This document shows positions 16,879 to 25,423 of a stretch of DNA of 64,000 bases, piece after piece. Source of the stretch: Planctomycetota bacterium (lineage in GTDB: Bacteria > Planctomycetota > JAJSAM01 > JAJVHW01); contig JAJRPF010000071.1 in assembly GCA_024280885.1 (NCBI GenBank), forward strand, positions 1 through 64,000, written 5' to 3'. Within the stretch, counting starts at the first letter, position 1. Each line of letters begins with the position of its first letter. Below the pieces are notes generated by a model, which searched no databases, was not told the DNA's origin, and worked only from the letters and a program-made list of their open reading frames with translations. Position numbers and translations under genes: made by a program.

Positions 16879-18092
16879 CGGTCCAGATCATCAAGCCGCT
16901 GCAGCATCTGGCGACGGCCGTCGAGGACCTCACGCTCGACGCAGCGAACGCGCGCATCCACGACGAGCGCAACCTCGAGGCGATCAAGTCGTCGCTGACG
17001 CGGTTCGGGCAGCGACTGCCGATCGTCGTTCAGAAACAGGGCATGATCGTGCGCGCCGGTAACGGTCGACTCGCGGCCGCCCGCGATCTCGGGTGGACCC
17101 ACATCGCGGCGGTGGTCGTCGATGAGGGCGACGTCGAGGCGACGGCGTTCGCGATCGCCGACAATCGCACCGCCGAGTTGGCGGGTTGGGACGACGACGT
17201 CCTCGGCCAACTGCTCGTCGCGATCGATGGCGATCCCGACTTCGACCTGGGCGTCATCGGATTCAGCGACCGAGATCTCGCGCAGGTCCTGGCGCGCGCG
17301 GGTGGTGAACTGGAGGACGACGTTGCCCCACCGCTGCCCGAGAACCCGATCACGCAGATGGGCGACGTCTGGGAACTCGGAGCGCACCGACTGATCTGCG
17401 GCGACTCCACGGACGCCGACGCAGTCGCCCGAGTACTCGAAGGCGCCACGCCGCTGATCATGGTCACCGACCCGCCGTACGGCGTGGAGTACGACCCGGC
17501 ATGGCGCAGCGAGGCCGCGGCCGCCGGCTCGATCTCCCACGCGGCCCGCGCCCACGGCAAGGTCACGAACGACGACCGAGCCGACTGGCGCGAGGCGTAC
17601 GCGCTATTCGCCGGCGACGTCGCGTACGTCTGGCACGCGAGTGCGTACGGCGTCGAAGTCGCCGCAGGCCTTGAGGCGACGCGCTTCGTCATCCGAAGCC
17701 AGGTCATCTGGGCAAAGGCGCGCTTCGCAATTTCGCGAGGCCACTACCACTGGCAGCACGAGGCATGCTGGTACGCGGTCCGCAAGGGCCGCACGGCGTC
17801 ATGGACAGGCGATCGATCGCAGACCACGCTCTGGGCGATCGCGCACTCGTCCTGCGACACCGGCCACGGGACGCAGAAGCCGATCGAGTGCATGGCGCGC
17901 CCGATCCGTAACCACGGCGTCCGCGGCGACCACGTCTTCGATCCGTTCCTCGGGAGCGGCACGACGCTCGTCGCAGCGGAGCAGCTCGAGCGGGTCTGTC
18001 ACGGCGTGGAGATCGATCCCCGCTACTGCGACGTGATCGTCCAACGCTGGGAAGCGCTGACGGGCAAGAGCGCCGCGCGGAGGCCCGCATGA
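16875..18092 (+). CDS. ParB-like domain fused to a DNA (cytosine-N4/adenine-N6) methyltransferase
   Basis: A 405-residue fusion. Residues about 5-110 form a ParB/Srx-type domain (GQRLPIVV, RAGNGRLAAAR, ADNRTAELAGW). The methyltransferase has catalytic DPPY at 199-202 and then DPFLGSGTTLVAAEQ, the AdoMet motif; this order is the beta class. Such orphan phage enzymes modify the phage DNA against host restriction or mark packaging or regulatory sites; no endonuclease partner is present. The GTG start has AGGGAGG upstream and overlaps the previous stop. Confidence 0.92.
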   Translation: MTVQIIKPLQHLATAVEDLTLDAANARIHDERNLEAIKSSLTRFGQRLPIVVQKQGMIVRAGNGRLAAARDLGWTHIAAVVVDEGDVEATAFAIADNRTAELAGWDDDVLGQLLVAIDGDPDFDLGVIGFSDRDLAQVLARAGGELEDDVAPPLPENPITQMGDVWELGAHRLICGDSTDADAVARVLEGATPLIMVTDPPYGVEYDPAWRSEAAAAGSISHAARAHGKVTNDDRADWREAYALFAGDVAYVWHASAYGVEVAAGLEATRFVIRSQVIWAKARFAISRGHYHWQHEACWYAVRKGRTASWTGDRSQTTLWAIAHSSCDTGHGTQKPIECMARPIRNHGVRGDHVFDPFLGSGTTLVAAEQLERVCHGVEIDPRYCDVIVQRWEALTGKSAARRPA

Positions 18093-19183
18093 CGACCGCC
18101 GACTTCCGCAGCGCCGAGCAGCGCGCGAGCGACAAGGACCTACGCGGGACGTGGTTCCGCTGCCCCGATCACGGCCTGACCGATGACCCAATCTACCTCG
18201 CCTTCGACGCGGGATCCGGCGGCGCGTGGTACTGCCCCGACGACTACTGCAGCGCCGAGGTCCTCGTCGTGCACACGACGGCCGCCGACCCGAAGACCGC
18301 GCCGAGCGTGTGGGACAAGTCCACCAAGAAGAACCGCACACCGCCAGTGAAGGAGACGCCAGTGACCGATGACGCCAGGCCCATGAGAGAGATCATCATG
18401 GAGCTACTCGAGAACCAGATCACGGTGTCGCAAGACGACATCGTTCGCGCTTGCCAAGCGGAGAGACCGGCGGTCCGCGCGGGCCCGGTCGTCTGCGTCC
18501 TCCGACGGATGCGGGACGCAGGCACGCTCGTGCAGGACGATCGCGATTGGACGCTCGCTGATGACGTCGAGGAGGCGGCGGAGGAAGAAGGGGCCGGTGC
18601 GCCAGTCCAGGCAGCTGGCGACGCGGAGGGTGTGTTGCCCGATCCCGCGTCCAGTCCCGAGGACGCCTCCGTCTCCTCCGACGACGACGAAACGGCCGGG
18701 GATGGCATGGTGTCCGGGGAGATCCCGGGACACGGGCTGGGTTCCCCGCATGAAACACCAGCCCCGGCCACCGCTGAGAACCCGCCGATCGATGCAGACT
18801 ACGACGTTGTCGAGGGGCCAGGAGACGACCTCCGCGACTTCGACCCGGTCGGCGACGTCGAGGCGACCAGCACGATCGAAGCCATCGACGGGGGCGTCAA
18901 TCTCGAGTCCGTCCTCGCACTGGACCACGTGTCGATCGAGGCGTCGCGCACGATGCTCGGCAGCGTCTCGTTCTCCGTATCCGGTTGTCCCGAGCATGTA
19001 GAGGGGCCGCTGCGGGAACTCATGGAGATGGTCATCGAGCGGCCACCGCCCAGGCCGCCACCGGAAGTCAATGCGGCAGACCTCGCCGCGCACCACAGAC
19101 GAATCAACGTGGCGCTCGCCGTGGCTCTCCTCGGACTGCTCGTCGCGGTCTTCATGCCGATCGCCCGACTCCTGTTGAGGTAG
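18089..19183 (+). CDS. Zinc-ribbon protein with acidic linker and C-terminal membrane anchor
   Basis: A 364-residue protein of unknown function. Residues about 20-65 carry C-x2-HGL ... YCPDDYC, a probable zinc site that is repeated in the next gene. Residues 95-160 resemble a winged helix. A long Asp/Glu/Pro-rich linker follows (160-270). The C-terminus has one transmembrane helix (VALAVALLGLLVAVF) and ends in a short basic tail. This layout suggests a membrane-tethered nucleic-acid or host-factor binder. The ATG overlaps the methyltransferase stop by 4 bp. Confidence 0.7.
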   Translation: MTTADFRSAEQRASDKDLRGTWFRCPDHGLTDDPIYLAFDAGSGGAWYCPDDYCSAEVLVVHTTAADPKTAPSVWDKSTKKNRTPPVKETPVTDDARPMREIIMELLENQITVSQDDIVRACQAERPAVRAGPVVCVLRRMRDAGTLVQDDRDWTLADDVEEAAEEEGAGAPVQAAGDAEGVLPDPASSPEDASVSSDDDETAGDGMVSGEIPGHGLGSPHETPAPATAENPPIDADYDVVEGPGDDLRDFDPVGDVEATSTIEAIDGGVNLESVLALDHVSIEASRTMLGSVSFSVSGCPEHVEGPLRELMEMVIERPPPRPPPEVNAADLAAHHRRINVALAVALLGLLVAVFMPIARLLLR

Positions 19184-19186
19184 CGC

Positions 19187-19561
19187 GTGCAAGACAAGCG
19201 ACGCGATCAGTTCTCGCTCTCCCGTAAGGAGCTCCAAGCTGCATACGCGAAGGGCGCTCGTGCGCGCAAGAAGGCGCGCAAGAAGGGGATCGTCAGTCGC
19301 GTGCTCGCGGAGCTTCGCGACTGGCGCACGAAGCGGCAGAAGGCCGCCGACCGCAAGCTGGAAGGGACCTGGTGGCGATGCAGGACGCACGGACTCTCGC
19401 AGAAGCCGATCCACCTCGGCGCACTGCCGTACTGCCCGGCCGACGACTGCGATCGCCACATGATCCTCGTCCACTCCGCCGGGTACCGAAACCGACGGCC
19501 AGAACTCGACGCAGATGGCAACCGAAAGCTCTGGAACGCCCCGCGAGAGGACTTTCGGTAG
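19187..19561 (+). CDS. Small basic zinc-ribbon protein, relative of the preceding N-terminal domain
   Basis: A 124-residue protein from GTG 19187, preceded by GAGG. The N-terminal half is very basic (ARARKKARKKG). The C-terminal half, GTWWRCRTHGLSQKPI then YCPADDC, is clearly homologous to the N-terminal domain of the upstream protein, so the two arose by duplication. The basic arm suggests nucleic-acid binding. Function unknown. Confidence 0.65.
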   Translation: MQDKRRDQFSLSRKELQAAYAKGARARKKARKKGIVSRVLAELRDWRTKRQKAADRKLEGTWWRCRTHGLSQKPIHLGALPYCPADDCDRHMILVHSAGYRNRRPELDADGNRKLWNAPREDFR

Positions 19562-19878
19562 TGGTCGCGCGCCCCAACTGGAAGGCCAAGCGCGCCGCCG
19601 ATCAGAAGGCGCTCGCCGCGATGCGCGACGCCAAGCCCGAGGTCTGGGAAGACGTCAAGGCGGCTGGACTCGCATACGACCGGGCGAAGCGAGATCAGCT
19701 CGAGGGATGGCTCCGCGACTTCCCGGATCACGCGAATGTCCCGCTGTGGCGTGGCGTGCTCGAGCGCGGGTTCTTCACACGCTCCGAGTGGCGGGAAGCG
19801 CGCGATCGGCAGGCGGCGAAGGAGTGCGAGAGAATCGAAGCGCGGGCTCCGGTCGTGGCGCAGGGGGAGTTGTTCTGA
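19561..19878 (+). CDS. Phage protein of unknown function
   Basis: A 105-residue, Arg/Lys- and Trp-rich protein from GTG 19561, which shares one base with the previous TAG. It ends VAQGELF, a short acidic-hydrophobic tail of the kind that may bind a partner such as a clamp. No domain recognised. It is followed by a TGATG overlap to the DUF5131 gene. Confidence 0.6.
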   Translation: MVARPNWKAKRAADQKALAAMRDAKPEVWEDVKAAGLAYDRAKRDQLEGWLRDFPDHANVPLWRGVLERGFFTRSEWREARDRQAAKECERIEARAPVVAQGELF

Positions 19879-21011
19879 TGGGTGACAAGACAGGGATCGC
19901 ATGGACCGACGCGACCTGGAACCCGCTGCGCGGGTGCACGCGCGTCTCGAGCGGCTGCGAGAACTGCTACGCCGAGAAGGTGGCGGCGCGGTTCTCCGGG
20001 CCCGGTCTGCCGTACGAAGGCCTGGCGACACGCGGCCCGGCGCGCTGGACGGGGAAGGTGCGGCTCGCCGAGAAGCACCTCGATGATCCGCTGCGCTGGC
20101 GTCGGCCGCGGCGGATCTTCGTCAACTCGATGTCGGACCTGTTCCACGAGAGCGTGCCTGACGAGTGGATCGACCGGATCTTCGCGGTGATGGCGCTGGC
20201 GCCACAGCACACGTTCCAGGTGCTGACCAAGCGTCCGGGTCGGATGCGGTCCTACCTCTCACGCGATCTGCACGCGCACCACCTGCTCGTGGCGATCCAC
20301 GGCATGAAGGCGACGTTCACCGAACGAGTGCGAGCCATCTCTGGCAAGCAAGGCGTCTACGAGGGCCCCCTCGCGAACGTCCACCTTGGCGTGTCGGTCG
20401 AAGACCAGGCGACGGCTGACGAGCGCATCCCGCTCCTGCTCGAGACGCCGGCGGCGGTGCGGTTCATCTCGGCGGAGCCGCTGCTCGGGCCGATCGACGT
20501 CGGGATGAGCAGCGCAGCGTGTCAGTGCTGCGTTCCACGGATCTGGTCGAGCCGCTGGCTTCGACTTCGTGCGCCACTCGGTCCGGACCGAATCTTCGGA
20601 AGGCTCCCGCCATGGTGCCCGGAGAACTGTGTCGCTGATGTCGGGGTCTACCGGGCGAGCAGCAACAACCACGGAGCGCTCTCCGTGCAAACTCCGGGCG
20701 GACTACTCGGGGTCAGGCCCAGCGAGGCCGAGGCTCTCCCCGCGCTCGACTGGGTCATCGTCGGCGGTGAGAGCGGGCCGGGGGCGCGACCATGCGACGT
20801 CGAGTGGCTCCGCTCGCTCGTTACGCAGTGTCGCGAGTCAGAGACGCCCATATTCGTGAAGCAGCTCGGGGCGCGCATCCGCTGGGGCAAGTTAGGTGGT
20901 GACTTAGGGAGCGCGATGGACTCGCGGGTGGCTGGCGGCGTGACGCACAGCAAGGGCGCCGACCCGACCGAATGGCCCGAGGACCTGCGCGTGCAGGAGT
21001 TCCCGGCGTGA
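19878..21011 (+). CDS. Phage Gp37/Gp68-family protein (DUF5131)
   Basis: A 377-residue protein. The N-terminus GIAWTDATWNPLRGCTRVSSGCENCYAE, here given as its parts WNP and the cysteines of GC-x4-GC-x2-C, is the hallmark of this phage family, and FVNSMSDLFHE, FQVLTKRPGR and VIVGGESGPGARP are also conserved. The three cysteines and the TIM-barrel-like pattern resemble radical-SAM enzymes; the reaction is unknown. A Cys-rich insertion of about 65 residues separates the PLLGPID and VIVGGES motifs. It starts in a TGATG overlap. Confidence 0.85.
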   Translation: MGDKTGIAWTDATWNPLRGCTRVSSGCENCYAEKVAARFSGPGLPYEGLATRGPARWTGKVRLAEKHLDDPLRWRRPRRIFVNSMSDLFHESVPDEWIDRIFAVMALAPQHTFQVLTKRPGRMRSYLSRDLHAHHLLVAIHGMKATFTERVRAISGKQGVYEGPLANVHLGVSVEDQATADERIPLLLETPAAVRFISAEPLLGPIDVGMSSAACQCCVPRIWSSRWLRLRAPLGPDRIFGRLPPWCPENCVADVGVYRASSNNHGALSVQTPGGLLGVRPSEAEALPALDWVIVGGESGPGARPCDVEWLRSLVTQCRESETPIFVKQLGARIRWGKLGGDLGSAMDSRVAGGVTHSKGADPTEWPEDLRVQEFPA

Positions 21012-21517
21012 CCCTCCAGGTCCCCGGAGAGAACCGCCACATGCCCTGCGGGTGCCGCGTCTGGCGCTACGGCGGCGCCCAGGGCGTCGACACCTGCGTC
21101 GAGCACTTTCACCGCCACCTACGGCGCAACAGCGCCGAGGACTGGAAGGCCACGCGCCGCCAGTGCGGGTGCCTGCGCTGCCGCGCACGTGCGCGCGGAC
21201 TCTCGCCATGGCAGTACACCGAGGAGCTCGCCCGACAACAGCTCGCGCAGTCGCGCGGCGCGAGCGCCCCCGCCACGCCGCCCGATTCCGTCGAGATGCA
21301 CGCCTGCGGGTGCTGCCTCGAAACGCGCGGTGAGAGCAAGCGGTTCGTGCCATGCGAGCAGCACTTCATCGAGAAGCGACTCGGAGTCGTGCGGGAACAG
21401 CGGCGGATCGCGGAGGAGAACGCGGAGTTCGAGCGGGCGATCGTGGCGCACAACAGGAAGCGGCCGGCGTCGGCCTGGCGGCGGTTCTGGCTCTGGCTGA
21501 GCGGGAGGGACACGTGA
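21008..21517 (+). CDS. Cys-rich phage protein with two zinc-like motifs
   Basis: A 169-residue protein from GTG 21008 (AGGAG eight bases upstream). Two similar segments, MPCGCRVW ... CVEHFHRHL and MHACGCCLE ... CEQHFIEKRL, each have a Cys cluster followed about 20 residues later by C-x2-HF, suggesting a duplicated zinc-binding unit; a CGCLRC cluster lies between. The C-terminal part is a charged helix. Function unknown. Confidence 0.65.
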   Translation: MTLQVPGENRHMPCGCRVWRYGGAQGVDTCVEHFHRHLRRNSAEDWKATRRQCGCLRCRARARGLSPWQYTEELARQQLAQSRGASAPATPPDSVEMHACGCCLETRGESKRFVPCEQHFIEKRLGVVREQRRIAEENAEFERAIVAHNRKRPASAWRRFWLWLSGRDT

Positions 21518-21684
21518 GGCGCCGCGCGAATGCAGGCGGCCAGAGTGCTCCCATGAAACGCCGCCCCGCCCCACCGTTCACAGAAGCGGCTCGTCGCGCC
21601 CGGAGACGCGGCGACCGCAGGTTCGCAGAACAGATCCGCCGACTCCGCAGGCAACTCGAGCAGAAGGTGACGAGGCATCCGTGA
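21514..21684 (+). CDS. Very basic small phage protein
   Basis: A 56-residue Arg-rich protein from GTG 21514, which overlaps the previous stop; an internal ATG at 21553 would give 43 residues. Its stop overlaps the helicase GTG. Composition suggests nucleic-acid binding, but there is no recognisable motif. Confidence 0.45.
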   Translation: MRRRANAGGQSAPMKRRPAPPFTEAARRARRRGDRRFAEQIRRLRRQLEQKVTRHP

Positions 21685-23315
21685 CCACCGAACTCGACGA
21701 CATCTTCGCCGCACAGGCCACACCACAGGTCGCGCCCGACACGACGAGCACGCTCGCCGACGCCATCGATCCGATGACCGCGTCCGAGGAGAAACCCGAG
21801 CTCGCCGCCGTCACCGCCGAGACAGCGCTGCTCGCGGCGTGCTTCCTCGATCCTGATGCCGCCCAGGGCATCCTGACCGCGCTCAAACCGCATCACCTCA
21901 CCGCCGAGGACCGACGTGCGACGCTCGCCGCCATCCAGGTCGCCACCACCCAGGGCACGGCCGACGCGGCCTGCGTGGCCGACGAACTCCGCCGCAACGA
22001 CACTTTCGAGTTCCCCCCGGGACCCTTCCTCGCCGGGCTGATCGAGGCATGCCCGACGCTCGGAAACTGGCAGCGCTACCTCGCAGATGTCCTCCAGGCT
22101 GCTCGCCGCCGCGAGGAGATCGGGCTCCGCGAGCAGCTGCGCAACCCGCACATCAAGCCACACGAGCAGGATTGGGTCATCCGGCAACTCGAGGAGCTCC
22201 GGGTCCAGGCCATCCCGCAAGCCACCCTGCCGCCGGTCTGGTCGATCGCCGATTTCGAGGCCGAGCCCGATGAGGGGCCCGTCGACGAGATGATCGCCGG
22301 CGTCCTCGTCCGCGGTGGGGTCAACGTCCTCTTCGGTCCCTCCGGATCCACGAAGAGCTGGGCCATCCTGCACCTCGCGTTCGGGCTCATCGAGGCCGAC
22401 GGCTACGGCAGGTTCATGGGCATCGATGACGCGCTGATCAGTTGCCGTCCCGATGGCGAACGCGAGCGTGTGCTCTGGTGCTTCGGATCAGAGGACAGCC
22501 GCCGGCGCGTGAAGAAGCGCACATTGGCGCTACGGCGCGAGCACTACCCGAACGCACCCGCCGATGGCCTCTGGCTCGCCCCCGCCCACGAGTTCGACAC
22601 AACGGCCGGTCTCGCGCAGTTGCGTGGCCTCATCGAGCAGACCCACGCCACCACCATCGTCATCGACACGGTCAGCTCCGCTTGCACGCTCGATCCCTCC
22701 GACGGAGGAGCGGTCAAGGACTGGCTCGACGCCTTGCACCGCATCTGCGAGGAGCGATCCGGCGACCTCACGATCTTCGTCGTCCATCACACCCGCAAGG
22801 GCGGCAAGGAGGGTCAGTTCAACCCCTACGCCGCCGACAACATGCTCGGCGCCGGCACGTGGCGGAACCTCTGCGACGGCGTCGTCCTGGTCCACGCCCC
22901 CGACGGTCAGGTCGGACTCGACGAGCAGGGCATCGACCTGGTCGTCATCAAGTCCAAGGACCTCGAGAACCGACCCGTCCGGGCGCGTGTCCACTGGGAT
23001 CGCGAGACCCGCTCCTACGTCCCCGGAGAGACCGCCGCCGAGGAGAAGCAGAACGATGAGTTGGAGCGCCAAGGAGGCGTCCTCCTGGCACTGCTCAGAG
23101 AGGGCCCGGACAACGTCCGTGGGGCCGCCGTTTCTGGGCCCGGAGTTCCGACGAGCAGGTCGTCGAAGAAGAGGGTCCTCGACGGCCTCATCCAGGGCGG
23201 CCTGATCGCCGACAACGGCGGCTACGGCAGCGGCAAGACGTACTCCCTCACCACCCGCGGATACGCCGAGGCGATGCGGGTCCAGAGCGCCGAGGAGGCC
23301 ATCAATGCGGCCTGA
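21681..23315 (+). CDS. Phage replicative helicase (DnaB-N domain plus RepA-type ATPase)
   Basis: A 544-residue protein. Residues 41-150 match the DnaB N-terminal helical domain (LLAACFLDPDAAQGIL). A RecA/RepA-like ATPase follows with Walker A GPSGSTKS at 219-226 and Walker B TIVIDTVSS at about 334-342, then VVHHTRKGG. The C-terminal 70 residues look like a winged helix. It probably unwinds DNA at the phage origin. GAGG precedes the GTG start. The iteron region lies directly downstream, a common place for an origin next to its initiator or helicase. Confidence 0.85.
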   Translation: MTTELDDIFAAQATPQVAPDTTSTLADAIDPMTASEEKPELAAVTAETALLAACFLDPDAAQGILTALKPHHLTAEDRRATLAAIQVATTQGTADAACVADELRRNDTFEFPPGPFLAGLIEACPTLGNWQRYLADVLQAARRREEIGLREQLRNPHIKPHEQDWVIRQLEELRVQAIPQATLPPVWSIADFEAEPDEGPVDEMIAGVLVRGGVNVLFGPSGSTKSWAILHLAFGLIEADGYGRFMGIDDALISCRPDGERERVLWCFGSEDSRRRVKKRTLALRREHYPNAPADGLWLAPAHEFDTTAGLAQLRGLIEQTHATTIVIDTVSSACTLDPSDGGAVKDWLDALHRICEERSGDLTIFVVHHTRKGGKEGQFNPYAADNMLGAGTWRNLCDGVVLVHAPDGQVGLDEQGIDLVVIKSKDLENRPVRARVHWDRETRSYVPGETAAEEKQNDELERQGGVLLALLREGPDNVRGAAVSGPGVPTSRSSKKRVLDGLIQGGLIADNGGYGSGKTYSLTTRGYAEAMRVQSAEEAINAA

Positions 23316-23329
23316 TCAGACACCATCCG

Positions 23330-23536
23330 TTCCGTACCAAGCGTGGTACGGAAGCGGTACGGAGTGGTACGGAACACGCTCAATCGCGTACCAGGGCGGT
23401 TTTCGGGGTTCGAGCCTAAGCCGTCGTTCCGTGCCACCCGTACCCCCCGGGGACGAAGTCCCCAGGGGGGTAAGTACGCGTGGTACGGAACACGGGCCTA
23501 CGGCGACCTTCCCTTCGTGGTACGGAACGGAACGGA
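23330..23536. other. Iteron cluster, candidate replication origin
   Basis: TGGTACGGAA occurs four times on the plus strand (23344, 23365, 23481, 23518) and once inverted (23330). Near copies lie at 23355 (CGGTACGGAG), 23387 (CGTACCA) and 23427 (TTCCGTGCCA). The last plus copy runs into GGAAC repeats to 23540. The cluster fills the 509-bp gap (23316-23824) between the helicase and recombinase genes and surrounds a strong hairpin. Iterons beside a helicase gene suggest an initiator-binding origin; a multi-site operator is the main alternative. Confidence 0.6.
23441..23472. terminator. 14-bp hairpin inside the iteron region
   Basis: TACCCCCCGGGGAC pairs with GTCCCC-A-GGGGGGTA around a GAA loop, with a single bulged A. 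It is the strongest hairpin in the early region. It may terminate helicase transcription, or act as an origin structure such as a primer or nick site, given the iterons on both sides. Confidence 0.55.
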
Positions 23537-23795
23537 ACGGGAGCACCGAGGAGGGGGACAGGTGGGGTCGCCTGGCGCGTCCCCTCCGCGCCGGTCAGAA
23601 GCACCGTGCCGTCAGCAGGACGGGGATCGGCCACCCACCCGGCCCCGGGAGAGTCAGGCCCGCGCCCGCTGCTGTCGGCGCCGGACCGTCCACGTGTGGA
23701 CAAAACGCCCTGTCATTCGGCCGATCTGGACCCCGTACTTTGGCGCCTTCTGGCCCGCCCCGAACCTGTGGAGGAAACGCCCGGTTTATCCACGC

Positions 23796-23813
23796 ATCCG
23801 GTACACTCCGGAT
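23796..23813 (+). promoter_or_regulatory. Palindromic operator over the recombinase promoter
   Basis: ATCCGG-TACACT-CCGGAT is a perfect 6-6-6 inverted repeat ending 11 bp before the recombinase start. The central TACACT resembles a -10 box, so a dimeric repressor could shut it off. The TACACTCCGG part also resembles the TACGCTCCGG of the phage promoter-like motif. Confidence 0.45.
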
Positions 23814-23824
23814 GGAGGACCAGA

Positions 23825-24481
23825 ATGCCGACCACGACACCCCGCGCCATCGCCTTGATCCGCTGCTCGACGGACAAGCAGGACCTCGACCACCAGCGCC
23901 GTGCCGTGACCCGTTGGGCGACGGCGAACGGCATCCCGCTGGACATCCGGGAGGAGATGGCAACGTCCGGCGCGGCGGTCAGTCGGCCGGTGCTCGACCA
24001 GGTGCTCGCGGCGTGCCGCTCCGGCGCGTTCGACGTGCTCGTCGTCCCGGCGATCGACCGGATCTCGCGGCGCGCCATCGGCGCGATCCAGGTCATGGCC
24101 GAGATGAAGCAGCTCGGCGTTCGGGTGGTCTCGCTGCGGGAGGGCGTGGACTTCTCGACGCCCGCCGGCGCCCTCGTCGCGTCGGTGATGGCCCACGTCG
24201 CCGAGATGGAGCTCGAGGCGCACCGGGACCGCACCCGATCCGGCCTCCGGGCGGCCAAGGCCCGCGGCAAGGTGCTCGGTCGCCCGGCCTTCGACTGGCA
24301 GGCCGCCGTCGCGGAGATCCGGGCCCTCGTCGCCGACGGGAAGTCGCTGCGGCAGATCGAGCGGGAGAAGCTCGTGAAGGTCTTCTCGAAGCGGGGCAAG
24401 GGCCGCGCGGTGGTGCCCTCGGCGTCGGGCATGGCGAAGGCGCTCAAGCGGTTCCCGGAGCCTGCCGAAGTTTCCGCCTGA
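23825..24481 (+). CDS. Small serine recombinase (resolvase/invertase family)
   Basis: A 218-residue recombinase. The catalytic Ser15 lies in IRCSTDKQ; VVPAIDRISRR holds the conserved Arg and Asp residues (about 78-88); a long E helix (about 112-145) follows. The C-terminus KARGKVLGRPAFDW ... GKSLRQI is a helix-turn-helix DNA-binding domain. The length is that of resolvases and invertases, not large serine integrases. GGAGG precedes the ATG. It could resolve multimers, invert a segment, or be the phage integrase, though the tRNA target suggests a tyrosine integrase elsewhere. Confidence 0.93.
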   Translation: MPTTTPRAIALIRCSTDKQDLDHQRRAVTRWATANGIPLDIREEMATSGAAVSRPVLDQVLAACRSGAFDVLVVPAIDRISRRAIGAIQVMAEMKQLGVRVVSLREGVDFSTPAGALVASVMAHVAEMELEAHRDRTRSGLRAAKARGKVLGRPAFDWQAAVAEIRALVADGKSLRQIEREKLVKVFSKRGKGRAVVPSASGMAKALKRFPEPAEVSA

Positions 24482-24526
24482 GAAACCGCTGGACGGCGTC
24501 GTCAATCTCCGAAACGCTACGACGGC

Positions 24527-24781
24527 GTGACGAAGTCAGCCCCCCGCCGCGCGCCCCCCGATCTGCAGGTCCAGCTCGACGCCACGACGGTTGTGGCTCG
24601 GGGCCTGTGCGAGACGCTGGAGGCCGCGTCCGGCGGCAGCGGCCTGTACCCGACCCGCTGCGCCGCAGTTGCAAGCGAAGCCCGTGCACGGCTTCGGGGC
24701 GCGCCGTCGGGGCCAGGTCCGGCCGAGGCGCAGTCCGGTGACAGCGAGGGAGCTCCTGCGGTGGCCGAGGGCGCGTCGTGA
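24527..24781 (+). CDS. Small phage protein of unknown function
   Basis: An 84-residue Ala/Arg-rich reading frame from GTG 24527, supported mainly by the 4-bp stop/start overlap (GTGA) with the next gene. Composition is low in information and the opposite strand is also open, so it could be spurious. Confidence 0.4.
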   Translation: MTKSAPRRAPPDLQVQLDATTVVARGLCETLEAASGGSGLYPTRCAAVASEARARLRGAPSGPGPAEAQSGDSEGAPAVAEGAS

Positions 24782-25386
24782 TCCCGGCCGAGCTCGATGT
24801 GGTCTCCGAAGGGTTCGAGCCCAACGTCGTCGAAGCGCCGCCCCCGACGGGCATCCGGCACTACGCCAGGCCAACCTTCGCGCTTCGAGTGAAGACCGCC
24901 GAGGGGCTGGTCTGGGTCGGCACGGCGGGCGGATCGAACTCGGCGTTCATCCGTGGTCCTGGGCTGGCCCCGCAACTCCAGCACGCGACGCTCTTCACGA
25001 GCCGCGATGCGGCGGATGTGGCCCGCAGCGGCCTCTCCGCACGTGCCTACTCGATCGGGAGCCTCCGAGCTATCGGCGGCGGGAATGCCGAGGCAGGTGC
25101 CGAGGTCCTTGCGAGCGCCGAGGTCGTCGAGTTGGTGCAGGTCCTGGAGGAGCACGAGCCGTCCCCCGAGGCCAAGCTCACGAAGCTCGAGGAGACGGTC
25201 GCCGAGATGCGGCGCGAGTCCACCGGCATCACGAATCCAGCCGACGCGCGCAAGCTGGTGGACCAGCATCGGTCCCAGCGAGTGATCGAGGATGTGATCA
25301 CCAGCGATCAGCGCCGTCGCGCCAGCGCCCCGGTCACGTTCCGCCCCGGCTTCGAGCCAGCGAAGGCGACGATCTCCGGGGCGTAG
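24778..25386 (+). CDS. Phage protein of unknown function
   Basis: A 202-residue protein from GTG 24778 with GAGGG upstream. Residues 1-100 look like a compact beta-rich domain (RPTFALRVKTAEGLVWVGT); residues 115-170 are a charged helix likely to be coiled coil (LEEHEPSPEAKLTKLEETVAEM). No family recognised. It continues the rightward early operon. Confidence 0.65.
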   Translation: MIPAELDVVSEGFEPNVVEAPPPTGIRHYARPTFALRVKTAEGLVWVGTAGGSNSAFIRGPGLAPQLQHATLFTSRDAADVARSGLSARAYSIGSLRAIGGGNAEAGAEVLASAEVVELVQVLEEHEPSPEAKLTKLEETVAEMRRESTGITNPADARKLVDQHRSQRVIEDVITSDQRRRASAPVTFRPGFEPAKATISGA

Positions 25387-25423
25387 CGAGCAGGGGCGGC
25401 GAGACAGTGCAGGCGATCACACC

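Noticed and set aside
23305-23580. Reading frame overlapping the helicase stop with repeated WYG motifs
   Set aside because: The apparent protein repeats are only the translation of the TGGTACGGAA iterons, and the frame continues into the opposite reading of the recombinase region.
23825-24481. Large serine integrase as the phage integrase
   Set aside because: Only 218 residues, with a simple helix-turn-helix end and no zinc-ribbon or coiled-coil domain; it is resolvase/invertase-sized.
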